Of a stretch of 64,000 nucleotides of DNA, positions 10,585-22,469 are shown piece after piece. Location of the stretch: the NCBI RefSeq assembly GCF_030253575.1, contig NC_080558.1:2242001-2306000 (forward strand), given 5' to 3'. Position 1 is the first letter of the stretch. The number at the start of each line of letters is the position of its first letter. The notes under the pieces are model-generated. The model saw only the letters and a program-made list of their open reading frames with translations. It was not told the origin of the DNA and did not search any database. A program made the position numbers and the translations under genes. Source of the stretch: Rhododendron vialii. Its lineage: Eukaryota > Streptophyta > Magnoliopsida > Ericales > Ericaceae.

Positions 10585-11326
10585 TTACAGGTGGATGATT
10601 TCATCTAATGTAGATAATTGTGTGCTGAGAGCAGTCGGCCATCTTTGAATGTGCTGAAAGCAGTCGCCATCTTTGATGATCATAATTAATTTTTGACGCT
10701 CTCATTTGAGAATCCTAAGAGAATCGTAAAATCAAGTGAAGGACATATACTTAATTATGAGAGACTTATAGACAAAATAATCAAAAAAATAAGATCTTTT
10801 CATCGGTTATAACGGGTTGAAAATTGGAGTACTTAATTTTTTTAGATTGTGGACTACATTGGTTCTGTTGTTGTTGTGTTATTATATAACTAACAATAAT
10901 TCAGAGAACATATATATTCTTTTACCGGTTATCGATTTCCGTTTGAGTTGATTTTTACAAGGGTCTATTTATTTAATATTTTGAACGTTCATGTAAAAAA
11001 TCAATTTAATCCAATATCGGTAAGAGTGTTTTCGAAATACACACCACACAAGTAAGAGAGATTCAGGGGCACAATGTATCCACCTCCAATTGGATATATG
11101 TAATCCCACCACGCAAATCCACCGACGAAAAAACACCCAAAGACCGGACTTGGTGTGGGACCAGGACTCCTAATCAGGGGCCTTACAAGTTACAAATCCC
11201 CCTCCAAATCCACCAGCCAAACAGGCTGTTACAGGTGGAGGATTTCATCTAATGTACTCCAGATAATTGTGTGCTGAGAACAGTACTCGCCATCTTTGAA
11301 TGTGCTGAAAGCAGTCGCCATCTTTG
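10585..11326 (+). repeat. Promoter-side direct repeat upstream of copy 3
   Basis: A segment of about 90 bp at 10588-10676 recurs at 11231-11326. Each copy has ACAGGTGGA.GATTTCATC, CTAATGTA, AGATAATTGTGTGCTGAGA, CGCCATCTTTGAATGTGCTG and AAAGCAGTCGCCATCTTTGA. A weaker relative (GATGTGCTGAGTAC..AGTCGCCATCTTTGACCTCTAC) lies at about 14597-14635 before copy 4. The promoter-proximal copy ends about 12 bp before the TATA box. About 550 bp without recognisable features lie between the copies. Confidence 0.7.
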
Positions 11327-11337
11327 ACCTCTACTCC

Positions 11338-11345
11338 TATATAAA
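11338..11345 (+). promoter_or_regulatory. TATA box of EDGP-like copy 3
   Basis: TATATAAA lies 63 bp upstream of the initiating ATG (11408), the same spacing as in copy 1. No CACGTG is present immediately upstream, unlike copies 1 and 2. Confidence 0.6.
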
Positions 11346-11407
11346 GAGGCAAATCTTTGAACCAAAACCAGCACACCAATTCTCTCTGTCATTTCATCAA
11401 CTCTCAA

Positions 11408-13099
11408 ATGGCCTCTTCGTTCCAGTGCTTCTCCCTCCTCTTCTTCTCTCTCCTCTTTCTCTCACCATCCCTTGGCCTTGCTCAGATCTCTTTCCGCCCC
11501 AAAGGCCTCCTCCTCCCCGTTCAAAAAGACCCTTCTACCCTCCAATACATTACCCAACTCAACCAGAGGACTCCTCTAGTCCCACTCAACTTAACTCTCG
11601 ACCTCGGCGGCCAGTTCTTATGGGTAGATTGTGACCAAGGATACTCCTCCACCACCTACCGCCCTGCGCGGTGTGGGTCCGCCTCGTGCTCCCTCGCGGG
11701 GTCTCAAGCCTGCACCACGGAGTGCTACTCCGCCGCTAGGCCAGGGTGCAACAACAACACTTGTGGGATGCTCCCGTATAACCCGGTCATCCGTACCAGC
11801 ACCGGCGGAGACCTTGGTTCCGACGTCGTGTCGGTTCAGTCGACCGACGGGAAGAACCCCGGGAGGGTTGTTTCCGTGCCTCATTCACTCTTTGTTTGTG
11901 GCTCCACATTCCTCTTGGAAGGTATATTTTCATTCCTGCAGTAAAAAAAATTATTCACAATCCAGACCGAACTCTGCAATTCTGTCAGGAAAAGTCTAAT
12001 GCATGTGAGTCTCGCAATATAGTCGTGGCCCTCAGAAATATGAGAAAATTACGAACATACCTTTGTCTTGATATGTTCACTTTTTATGTGTGAGTAACAT
12101 TTTTGTATCACATATGGTGAACAAAATTGTTTTCCACACAGGTCCATTCGATTTTTAAGCTACGATCGATGATTCAACTATTTTCTTGGAAAATTTAAAT
12201 AACCTGTAGTTATGACACTTACATATGGACACATATATAACCTTGATTTTTTAAAGTGGAAGAGTATTTGAAAGCTTTTTTCTTCTTCTCCGACAGGTCT
12301 TGCTGGTGGTGTTAAGGGCATGGCTGGCCTTGGAAGGACTAAAATCTCTCTCCCTGCCCAGTTCTCTGCTGCTTTCAGCTTCCCCAGGAAATTTGCTGTT
12401 TGTTTGAGCTCTTCAACAAGATCTAGCGGTGTAATGTTCTTTGGTAATGGACCATATATGTTGCTTCCTAATACAGATGCCTCAGCCTCCCTCATCTACA
12501 CCCCACTCATTGTCAACCCGGTGAGCACCGCCGGATCTTACTTTCAAGGCGAGGCCTCCTCCGACTACTTTATAGGAGTAAAATCGATCAACATCAGCGG
12601 AAAAGCAGTACCCAATATCAACGCGTCCTTGTTAACCATACACCAAGGAAACGGAGGAACCAAAATCAGCACTGTGAATCCCTACACGGTTTTGGAAACT
12701 TCGATATACAAGGCTGTGACGGAGTTTTTCAGGGCCCAGCTCTCCGGGGTGCCCACGGTGGCCGCGGTTGCACCTTTCGGGTTGTGCTTCAACTCGACCA
12801 ACATTGGCAGCACGCGGGTGGGACCTGCTGTGCCGTTCATTGATCTTGTGTTGCAGAGTGAGAGTGTGTACTGGACGATTGTCGGGGCTAATTCGATGGT
12901 GCAAGTTAGTGACGAGGTTTTGTGTCTGGGGTTTGTGGATGGAGGTTTGAATCCGAGGACTTCGATTGTGATCGGTGGGTATCAGATTGAGGACAATCTT
13001 TTGCAGTTTGATCTTGCTGCATCAAGATTGGGGTTCAGCTCCTCACTCCTGTTCAGGCGAACAACATGTGCCAACTTCAACTTCACATCCAATGCTTAG
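11408..13099 (+). CDS. EDGP / basic 7S globulin (XEGIP-type) inhibitor-like protein, copy 3
   Basis: Two exons, 11408-11921 and 12297-13099, joined in a Gly codon (G|GT) over a 375-bp GT-AG intron, encode 438 aa, the normal family length. A signal peptide spans about residues 1-25, followed by KGLLLPVQKDPSTLQY, the N-terminal pepsin-like lobe with DLGGQFLWVDCDQ (65-77), a Cys-rich loop (six Cys within about residues 88-120), and the C-terminal lobe from GLAGGVKGMAGLGR. The second active-site region is STVNPYT (about 296-302) and lacks the Asp, so the protein should be proteolytically dead, as in EDGP, which shares the TCANFNFTS tail. Family role: secreted wall glycoprotein that inhibits glycoside hydrolases such as GH12 endoglucanase. 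It is the only undamaged full-length copy of the array. Target enzyme unknown. Confidence 0.92.
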
Positions 13100-14076
13100 A
13101 GATCGAGTTCCAATCCTCCCATTGCATTAAACCTGAAATGAATGGAGTGGATTGGACAACACGATATTCTGGAGACGTTTATTTATGGTAAAATTACTGG
13201 TTATGTAATAATGTTTTCTGGGTTGTTTTAGTACATCATTTTTTGAATAAAAGTTTTCATGACCCACCTACTCGATAAAATGAAGGAATTGAACAACTGA
13301 AATCAAATAACCCGGTTTGTAACAAGCGCACCATAGACCATGCCTAAGGCACAAGCCGCCGCACAACACAAACTTGTGTCCCAATGATAGAGTTCTTTTT
13401 ATATGCGATCTTATGAAAAAAATTTATAAGCCCATAGTATGTTTTGGTATGCACTCGATCTCTCTTTCTCATTTGCTCCTAAAATTCCTCTAGGTTTTCC
13501 ATTGACACCGAAGGTGGGAAGGGGAAGGGAGGCAGCCAATTCTCCTCCGATCTTTCCCCTCGCCCTCCCCCTCCCCTTTTGATCATCCTTCTCTCACCCT
13601 CTTCCTCCTTTCCTCCCTCATCTTTCCCTTGTCCCAAATCCCAACGATCGGGCTACAAAGCGACTACCGTCCACTTCAACGGTGTCAATAGATCAATCGA
13701 GAGATGGGGTACTCCGACAATGAATCTAGGAGTTTCTCAAAGGTGGATGTTAGAACATGTATCAACGTTGAGTCCCACGTCGGATAAACGGAAAAAGAGT
13801 TGGATTTTACTATACAATTGGATGATTCACCACTTACGATGCTTAGCCTTTTAAGTGGATAATGGTCATTCAATACATATTAGGCCCAAGTGATGTGGTG
13901 GACTGTTTGTCGTTACTCTTATACAAATTGGGGGTCTTGAGCACGCGGTAACAGATCGATGCATCGGACAAACTCCCAAAAATGGATGTGGTGTAGGGCC
14001 TCCTCGTCCCCCACTCCCTCCTCGTCCCCACTCCTTCTCCTTCCGTCGTTTACCGTGTTCTCCCATACTAGGTGAC
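13100..14076. other. Intergenic; low-complexity C/T and G/A tracts
   Basis: 3' flank of copy 3, then a CTCCC-rich tract (about 13540-13640). Open frames in 13579-14149 on both strands are compositional and show no domain. Confidence 0.5.
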
Positions 14077-14350
14077 CACCTCGATCGAAACTATGACACC
14101 CCTCATGATGGATGCAAACCACCTCGATCGAAACTACGACACCCCTCATGATGGATGCAAAAAAAGTGGAGATTGGGAATGTTTCTTTTTCTTCCTGTGT
14201 TGTTGAATCATTCCACCTAGTGATGGTTCGTTTTTTTTAAACGACACCCCTCATGATGGATGCAAAAAAAGTGGAGATTGGGAATGTTTCTTTTTCTTCT
14301 TGTGTTGTTGAATCATTACACCTAGTGATGGTTTGTTCTTTTTAAACGGC
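14077..14350. repeat. Two nested tandem duplications (43 bp and about 105 bp)
   Basis: The word GACACCCCTCATGATGGATG starts at 14095, 14138 and 14243. The first step (43 bp) repeats a unit that begins CACCTCGATCGAAACTA; the second (105 bp) repeats a unit running through GTGGAGATTGGGAATG and TTGTTGAATCATT. Copies are nearly identical, so the events are recent. Confidence 0.85.
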
Positions 14351-14659
14351 GATTTTTTATTATTATTATTAATCTTTAAAAGCTTACAAAGACTAGTGAT
14401 GGTTTGTGATCCTCCTCTGCCTTCTTGTCTTTCTTTCCCTTAGGAGCTTTATTTGTCCCTACTCTGCCTTTCTGATAAGAAAAATATACTAGTAATCTGT
14501 TTTGCGATTGCATGAGATGCTATTTACTATACAACCAATAAAGTAATATCAATAATATATATCAAACCCCTCCTCCAGCCTCCAGGAGGACTTCTTTGAT
14601 GTGCTGAGTACGTAGTCGCCATCTTTGACCTCTACAAAGAAGTCGCACTCAAACCCCCA

Positions 14660-14721
14660 CCCAGTCACATAATGCATGCGCGTGTATAAACCCAGTCACA
14701 TAATGCATGCGCGTGTATAAG
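14660..14721. repeat. 31-bp tandem duplication
   Basis: Two adjacent exact copies of a unit beginning CCCAGTCACATAATGCATGC, at 14660 and 14691. It lies upstream of the broken copy 4. Confidence 0.9.
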
Positions 14722-14959
14722 CGCGAGCGTGAAAGCGTCTTCGAATCGCATCTCAAATAACTAAATTCGAGATCACGAGCATAGTGTAAGGATTAATTGA
14801 GAACGGGCGCAAATGACATTTTGAAGGATTATGTTACCAAGCGCCCCATCAAAACATCTACTACTAGTATGTATGCAGATAGAGCCAATGACCTCCTTAA
14901 TCTTCAACCAAAATCAACATCAACTCCCTCAGTCACTTCTTCAAACACTTGTCGCTCAC

Positions 14960-16682
14960 ATGGTTTGTACCCTCCACTTCTCCCTCCTCTTCTTTTCTCT
15001 CCTCTTCATGTCACCATCCCTAGCTCAGACGTCTTCCCGCCCCACAGCCCTCCTCCTCCCAATTCAAAAAGACCCTAGCCTCCCATACATAACCCAGCTC
15101 AACCAGAGGACTCCTCTAGTTACTGCGTCGTGTCGGTAAAGTCGACCGACGTGAAGAACCCCGGGAGGGTTGTTTCTGTTCCTCAGTTCCTCATTTTGGT
15201 TTGTGGCTCCACATTCGTCATGGAAGGCACAGTTACAAGAATTCATTTACCAATGTAAAAGCTTGGAAGTTACACTCGAAGAAGAATTCATTTACCAATG
15301 TAAAGCTTAAAATAAGTTGTTTTCGCAGAAAACTAAAATAAGTTTTAGATATGATTGGTACAATATTTTCTAAGCTGGAGTAAAAATTCAAGTTGTTTGG
15401 TTAATTAAATTGTAGAATAGCACGATTGACCTTAATAAAGTTACAAATTAAAGCTTAAAATAATCTCTTTTTCTTGTTTTTTTATTTTTGTCAATCAATG
15501 GAAGAAATCATTATAGGGTAGAAATATAGAAAGAAAAAGTACATCTAAAGGAAGAACATCCGCATGCGGATGCATGCAAGTGATAGATTCAAACTTCTGA
15601 CTATCTGAGCTAGCCCTAGAAATAAATAAAGTGGTTTTCAAGAATTGATACCAAGCATCCTTCATCAAAAAATTTCATGCAAGTATAAGCTAGATAAGTC
15701 AAATACGTACAAGAGGTATTATACGGAGCCTAGCTTTTAGTTTCGTACGAGGAAGAAGTTCGTAAAAGCTTTTTTCTCTAACAGGTCTTGCTGGTGGTGT
15801 TATGTTAAGGGCATGGCTGGTCTTGAAAGGAATAAAATCTCTTTCCCAATTCTCTGACGATTCGGTCACGGTCACTATGCTCGCCCGGTATGGCCATGCA
15901 GGTTAGGACCAAAGGGCTAAGATCACCTAGTTGCTGAACCAGAGGCTCAGGAGAGGTTACTCGATCTTGATCAATAACCCCACCTTTTGAGCCCTTCAAG
16001 AAGTTCTAACGGTGTAATATTCTTGGGAAATGGACCATAAATGTTGCTTCCTAATATAGATGTGCCTCAACCTCTCTCATTTACACCCCAATCATCCTCA
16101 ATCCGGTGAGCACCGCTGGACTTACTTTTCAAGGCAACGCTTCCTCTGACTACTTCAAAGGAGTAAAATCGATCCAAAATCAACGAACAAAAAGTACACA
16201 ATATCAACGCATCCGTGTTAGCCATACACAAAGTATACGGTGGAACCAACATCAGCACTATGAATCCTTGCACAGTTTTGGAAACTTCAATATACAATGC
16301 TGAGACGGAGTTTTTTTTTTTGTGAAAGAGCTCTCTAATGTGCCAAGAGTGGCTGCAATAGTGCCTTTTGGGTTGTGCTTTAACTCGACGAACATGGGCA
16401 GCATGTGGGTGGGACCTGCTGTGCCAGCCATTGATCTTGTGTTGCATCATGAGATTGTATTATGGAGGATTTTCGGGGCGAATTCGATGGTGCAAGTTAG
16501 TGAAGAGGTTTTATGTCTAGGTTTTGTGGATGGAGGTTTGAATCCAAGGACTTCAATTGTGATTTGTGGGTTAGGACAATCTTTTGCAGTTTGATCTTGG
16601 TGCATCAAGGTTGGGTTTCAGCTCATCACTCCTGTTCAGGCAAACAACATGCGCCAACTTCAACTTCACATTCAATGCTTAG
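14960..16682 (+). pseudogene. EDGP / basic 7S globulin-like copy 4, heavily degraded
   Basis: Exon 1 remnant, 14960 to about 15229: a start, signal-peptide-like stretch and LLLPIQKDP.LPYITQLNQRTPLV are readable. Then about 90 codons that hold the DLGG motif and the Cys-rich loop are gone, and the frame stops. The expected donor position reads GAAG|GC. Exon 2 remnant, 15785-16682: the GLAGGV..KGMAGL start is present, but about 45 bp of the expected sequence is replaced by about 125 bp of unrelated sequence (about 15859-15985). Several further small indels and a T-run follow. The end still reads TCANFNFT-like in one frame. The 0.5-kb intron carries a SINE-like piece. Confidence 0.9.
15490..15620 (-). 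mobile_element. tRNA-derived SINE-like fragment
   Basis: On the minus strand an A-box-like TAGCTCAGATAG (15601-15612) is followed by a B-box-like GTTTGAATCT (15585-15594), then a tail shared with the element at 55.5-55.76 kb (GTTCTTCC.TTAGATG and a CTTTCT-rich part). Two diverged members of one family support the call. Confidence 0.5.
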
Positions 16683-17737
16683 AGAGTTTCAATCCTTCCG
16701 TTGCTTTATACCTAGGAACCGCATAGGTCCATTTGTCCGGTGGAGTGTGGCCTCCGGTCAGAATGACTGCAGTGGACAAAATGATATTCTGAAGACTTTC
16801 CTGGTAAAATTACTGGTTATGCATTGTTTTCCAGTTTGTTTTAGTACATTATTTGAATAAATGGCTATGATTGTGTGAGGTGGCATCACGTGCCTTCTTT
16901 TGTCTTGTGCAACTCTTTTTTTTTTGAACGGTTTGTGCAACTCATAATGAATTGTGATGAGTTAATTTTCTTAATTTTTTTTGGTTATGGGGTTCTTTCT
17001 TGAGTGAAATAATAGTTGTGAGTCGTTTTGGGCTTATTTAAATGGTGGACAATAGGTGTTGTTGGCCGGACTTTGTTGTATGGATGATTGTCCAATTTGT
17101 GTAATCTTTATTGTCCAGTTTTAGGTAATCTTTATGATATTCTTGTAACTATTCCTTCTTTCATAGTAAGATTTATCTGCTGATATTCGTCAGTGGACGC
17201 GGGCTTTAAGGTGGGCCGGATAAATCTTCGTGTATTTGTATGTTTGCTTTATTTTCTGTTTTGTATTTGTATTTTACGCATCATAACAAGACACAGGTAA
17301 GCAAGCGAAGTATAATATAAGAGAGGTGGTTCAGGTGTAAGGCGAACTAACTCAAGAAACTGTTTAAATATGGTTACACTTAGCTTCTTATTGGAACACT
17401 GAAGAAGCATGAGTCCACACTTTTTCTCACTTCTAGGAGCAACACAAGTTTTGTGTTGAAGCAACTCCCCACCTTAATTTTCTCCCATTTCTATCATTCA
17501 TTGAGGAGCCAAAACAGTGTGAAATAACAAACACATCTCCAACCATAGCCTCCTCTTTGCTAGTCATCCGTATATAAATATACGCATATGACACCGGGAA
17601 TGCAAGAAAAAGGTGCAACCCTTTTTTCTATTCTTCATGTTCTTTGCATCAGCTTTGCCTCTCTACAAGATCTTTAAAACCACACTCTTTCCACCCTTGA
17701 GACTTTATTAGCACCAAGGAGAGTTTGATCAGTGATC
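16683..17737. other. Intergenic and presumed NIP promoter
   Basis: 3' flank of copy 4, then AT-rich sequence upstream of the aquaporin gene. No clear core promoter element could be chosen and no gene is seen. Confidence 0.4.
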
Positions 17738-20555
17738 ATGAAGCAGTTGTTCGAGGGTAAACCATGCCCTGATGCTTCTAATGAGGCGTCCACTAGCGAA
17801 CAATCCCAGTATGATCAAGAGAGAGGCTCTAATGTGGTATCAAGGAACAGCGATGAACAAATGAAGAACGCAGCTTGTTTCGGCTTCCCAAATGGGATGG
17901 ATCTGGATTCCTTGCGCCCGGTAAGAAAAGTACTTCCAAAATGCTAACCTAACACTAATGAAGCTAAAAGATTAGTTTATGCTTCGGTCATTGGCATTAA
18001 GGTTAAACAATGCCCCGCTCAAAAGAAACATAGAAAATGGAATGTGCGGCTCAGTTTCTGTCTGGATGTGAATCCGAATTCTGAAGAATATAGTTTTTAT
18101 CTGTGCACTTTATCCTTATTTGCAACTTTTCCTGTGTAAATTCGGTGCAAACCGTTGTGTCAACTAAATACTTGGTATGCAGATTTTAGCAGAGGCAATT
18201 GGGACTTTCATTCTGATGTTCTGTATATGTGCGATCATAGCGATAACACAGCTGATGAGAGGGGAAGTAGGCCTCTTGGAATATGCAGCCACCGCAGCTT
18301 TATCAGTAGTCGTCATTGTTTTCTCCATTGGAGCAATCTCTGGAGCTCATGTTAACCCTGCTGTCACAATTGCCTTCGCTACTTGTGGTCAGTTTCCCTG
18401 GTCCAAGGTAGGGACTACGCCATTCCACTAATTCAGCGCCTCTAAAGATATGCATGGCATACGTACACAAAACTGGACATGGATCACTCACAAGAAGCGG
18501 GTCCAATGCCCCTCTTAGTTTTCGAAATAAATTAGTGGATAAAAAATCTAGTTCAAATCGTCACATATAGGATACGAACCAAAAACTATGTACCAGTACG
18601 ATTCTATTGCACATTTTCTTGTGTCGGGATGTTATTGTGTTGTAGCTCTATAATTCGGATTAGGTTTATCGTTGGATGAATTGCGTTGCTGATCTTGACC
18701 CAGAAAAGAAACGGTTGTTACAGCTAGGCCGTGAATAGGCAACCACCACATCATCAAAACTGGATAGGTTTTCCTAATATATGGCCTCCTGAAAGAACAT
18801 ACTTCTTTTATCAGGGCCGTGCCAAGTTGTAATAACTGGCATTCGCTCATCTTCTCTGGTGATCAGAACCGTTATTTGGCTTCCATTCCAATTTCAATCC
18901 TTTAATGCTCTTCGAATTTTTAAATTTACGTTTTCTGTAATTTTCCTTTTGAAGGTTCCTCTTTACATAATGGCACAAGGCATAGGTTCTGTTTTGGCAA
19001 CATATGTGGGAAAGTTGGTCTATGGTATAAGCTCAGAGCTTTTGACAACCAGACCGCTGCAAGGATCCGCTGCTGCCTTTTGGGTGGAGCTCATAGCAAC
19101 TCTCATCATCATGTTCCTGGCTTCCGCATTGACACATCATGCTAAATATGTAGGACTGATTTCTCATACTTTTGAACCTCAAAAAAAGTTACAATTCGCT
19201 TACATAGAGAGAATGAATCTTTGTTTGAGCTTAAAATGCTTTCGTACGGATATGGTGTGAATAACATTATGCTTAGAATTAATAATTTTGAGAAGTTGTA
19301 AGGAAAGAAAAAGTTTCTTACATCCAAGTTGTCCTGGCTTTGAATTGATTTTCTTGAGAACATTATCGGTTTTGTGTCGTTTCGAAAAAAAACAATGAAG
19401 AATTTGGTAATGCAGAAGTTTCCGTATCCATTTCAATTTTCTGTTCAAAACACAGGACTCTCAAGGCTTGACCGTGCGGTTGGGAGTGCATTATCCGTGC
19501 CGCCAAACTTGAGTAGCTAGAAACATAGTTTTAAATCGCGGTATCGGTTGCCGTCGCGGTATCGGTCGCAGTATATCGGTATCGGGACGTATCGGTGATA
19601 CGTCGCGGGAATCGGGTGTCGCGGTCGTGAATTTTTAAAAATCATCAGCAACATGTATAAAACTTGAAAAATATACTTTTGCCCCCAATATTGGCTTAAA
19701 TTATCACATTTTAATTAATTTAAGACATGTAATAGCTCATTCTCTTCATGTGAAATATCCGATAATTTATCAAAACCCGCAAGTCAATAAGATTTTACAA
19801 ATATGAGAAAAATGCAATATTATGAGTTTCGATATAATTGACATAAATAACAAAAATAAGATGAAGACATTAAAATAAACACATCATAGAGGTTTTACAT
19901 TACATAATCACTAGCCACATTATGCAATATTATGTTTTTTTTTTTTTTTGCCGAACCGATACGAACCGGCTGAATCGGCCGAACCGGTCCACAAATCGGT
20001 TACATACCGATACGTATCGGGAATCGGCCGGTTCACCTGTGAATTTCAGTCTCCCCATTATACCGGCCTATATCCGAACCGGAAGTCTCAAATACCGATA
20101 CGAACCGGCCGATACGAACCGTATCGGCCGATATTTAAAACTATGGCTAGAAACTAAGTTCTAACTTGAAATCTGATCTTCTGCAGATAGGCCATTTGGC
20201 TGGCTTTATTGTTGGGACAGCAATTGGGCTTGCAGTGCTAATCACAGGGTATGTCCACACACACCATCCATATCTACTAATGCTTGAAACTCTCTTTAGC
20301 TTTGTTTTGCATAATCTTCTGGTCGTCCATTTCAGGCCTGTTTCAGGAGGATCAATGAACCCAGCAAGATCACTGGGCCCTGCGCTTGTATCATGGAAAT
20401 TCGATGATGTGTGGATTTACCTTACTGCCCCTACTATTGGAGCTGTTGCTGGTGCATTCCTTTACAGTGCTATACGCCTTCGTCGCCATGCTTGTTGTTC
20501 CGATCCCTCTCCTGATACCGCTCAACAAAGGCAATCGTCTCAATATCCTTTCTGA
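17738..20555 (+). CDS. NIP7-1: Nodulin-26-like intrinsic protein, NIP7;1 type (boric acid channel)
   Basis: Five exons, 17738-17920, 18183-18407, 18955-19149, 20187-20248 and 20336-20555, all GT-AG, give 294 aa. Aquaporin fold with six membrane spans. The two pore motifs are HVNPAV (NPA at 119-121, loop B) and SMNPARS (NPA at 230-232, followed by the pore Arg233). Stretches such as GLLEYA.TA.LSVVV, VPLYI.AQ and VELIAT....FLASAL match Arabidopsis NIP7;1 as I remember it. NIP7;1 is an anther (tapetum/microspore) boric acid channel; Tyr81, which gates the Arabidopsis pore, is present here as Tyr95 in LLEYA. The start chosen is the ATG at 17738; the N-terminus is long, hydrophilic and acidic, as in other NIPs. 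Intron 3 (1037 bp) contains a hAT-like element. Symbol given by family resemblance. Confidence 0.92.
19524..20145. mobile_element. hAT-like non-autonomous element in NIP intron 3
   Basis: Perfect 13-bp terminal inverted repeats CATAGTTTTAAAT, with flanking direct repeat GCTAGAAA at 19516-19523 and 20146-20153 (8 bp, extendable to 9 if the terminal C is counted in the duplication). Subterminal regions are rich in GTATCGG / CCGATAC words on both sides, the usual arrangement of transposase-binding repeats. 622 bp, no coding capacity. Intact ends and an exact duplication indicate a fairly recent insertion; the splice sites of the host intron are untouched. Confidence 0.85.
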
Positions 20556-21475
20556 TTACCCGGGTTATGTTGGACGGCTATTACGTGTACACTGGTTAGC
20601 AAAATGAAAACAAAATGAACGTGACAAGAGACTTAGAGCAGAAAGGGGAAACGTACCAAGTATTCCAATATTGGTAGTTAGGATGGTTGAATATGGAGGG
20701 CTATATATGTGTATTAAATTGCATGCCAAGAACTGCAGAAATTCAGGTTTGATGTCTATTTGAAATAATGCAGGCTAAATCAGAGAAAATTGAACTAACC
20801 CAGGCTCCGAATTTGTATTTCAAATTTACCATGATGGAGAGCACTGGATTCATATTTCAGAGAAGAATGTTTGTTCCTGTATTCCATCACATTCTCTGCG
20901 GCGTGATCTTAACTTGAAATCCCCATATTTTCAAAATTTTCCCAACTGAAAGCATGTCCGGATATAGTGACGTGGAATTTTCGATGTGTAGTAGCCTACA
21001 CATATTTGTTGGTAGTTGTAATTATTCCTCGATGAATTTAGCCATATCTTAAAACAATGAAGATCTTGTACAACGGGTCACTTAATTTTTGGTGCCGCGG
21101 AAGGAAAGGTAAAAACCAAGCATTTCACTTGTTAATACTATATTTCGAGGAGGGTGAATTTGGCAATTGGTGATACTGATACATGAGGTCTTACATTTCC
21201 GTTGGCGGTCGAAAAAATGTGAATTTGGTGAAAATCAGTGTAGAATTTTGTGTAAAGGCATAATGGTCTTGTGACCAAATTGTGAACCAAATTTTGAATG
21301 GTTTGTCAACCAAACGAGTTGACGTAGTTGGCCGATACCAGCAGTGCCGTATTTAGGTGAGGTGAAGTCTCATTCTTGACAACGTATATAGAACAAATGG
21401 ATTTGTGTATTTAGGTGATTAATCAACACGAAATCTTGAATACTCGACCCGCGGAAAAGTGAATTTCACCTCACT
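20556..21475. other. Intergenic, NIP 3' flank
   Basis: Presumed 3' UTR, then AT-rich DNA without a recognisable gene. Confidence 0.45.
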
Positions 21476-21614
21476 TAGTGTGGTTGGTTCATTACTCTCC
21501 CTTCTAGGGGAGGGTTCCCGAGTTCCAGTCTTTATGGAGGAACTGCTCGACTCTCGTTGTAACAACTAACATCTAACCTCTAATAACATCAAATCGTCTG
21601 GAAAAAAAAAAAAA
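21476..21614 (+). mobile_element. SINE-like element with A-tail
   Basis: A short GC-richer segment with a B-box-like GAGTTCCAGTC (about 21520-21530) ends in a run of about 13 A (21602-21614). Size and tail fit a tRNA-derived SINE; the A-box is weak. Confidence 0.4.
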
Positions 21615-22112
21615 GGAGTGGGTAATGCGTAGCTTCTGATTGGTTCATGCACATATGGAGCCACCTAGCGACAATTGGACAACTGAGTTTGTGAAGATAT
21701 GTATAACTTACCTATCACTACAGTTATTTTCAATCTGGAGGCCACCCCAAGGTCAAAGGAAAAAGGAAGAAAGTGTGGCTGCCAATTGCCTAAAATCATG
21801 CATGCTAGAATCATGGGTATCTATCTTTTTTATCTTTGAGTAGTGGATGTGCTAAGCCTAAAAGGCTGTTGTCCTTCTTTCTTTCTTTTTTTTATATAAC
21901 CGAAGGTCTGGATCAGCTTGGATGCATTTCGACTAATTCCGGAATCACGAAGTTTAAGACCGGATAAACCTTCAAGTAGCTCCAATATTTGCAATTCTTG
22001 ACTTCCGCAATATTCAAACATATGATCACATGGAGACAAGCACTTAGTATTTTCTCTCCCCTACTTGCCCTTTGTTGCTATTGTGGAATCAATCTTACTC
22101 TTCATCAACATC

Positions 22113-22461
22113 CAGTGGCAGAGGGAGTATATTAGCAGTGGGGCCGTGCCCCCTATAATTTTCAATAATATCAGTTTTATCCAAAAGTTATAAAGGTCAT
22201 GACAATTTGTATAAAAAAGTATTCACATTTTCCTTCTTATAACATTTACATCCGGTATTATCTTTGTCAAGTTCCCACCAAATTTTTTTTTACGCGCTTG
22301 TTTTTCATAAAGACAAGTTATCTATCGGTATAATGTAGCAAATTTTACGTTCTAAGTTTATTTCTTTTATATTACGATCGTTTACTATGAAAGATAGAAG
22401 ATTTTGAGATCATGTTAATTAATGGTGCCCACACCGAACTAAATTCCTGACTCCGCCACTA
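22113..22461. mobile_element. hAT-type MITE (CAGTGGCGGAG family)
   Basis: The ends are CAGTGGCAGAGGGAGTA on the left and the inverse of TAGTGGCGGAGTCAGGA on the right. The flanking 8-bp direct repeats TCAACATC (22105-22112) and TCACCATC (22462-22469) match at 7 of 8. 349 bp, non-coding. The length and end type are close to the element at 30889-31240. Confidence 0.8.
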
Positions 22462-22469
22462 TCACCATC

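Noticed and set aside
13740-13930. Possible solo LTR (TGTTAGAACATG start and a GAGTCCCACGTCGGATAA word)
   Set aside because: The words resemble LTR starts, but no matching end, target duplication or internal part was found.
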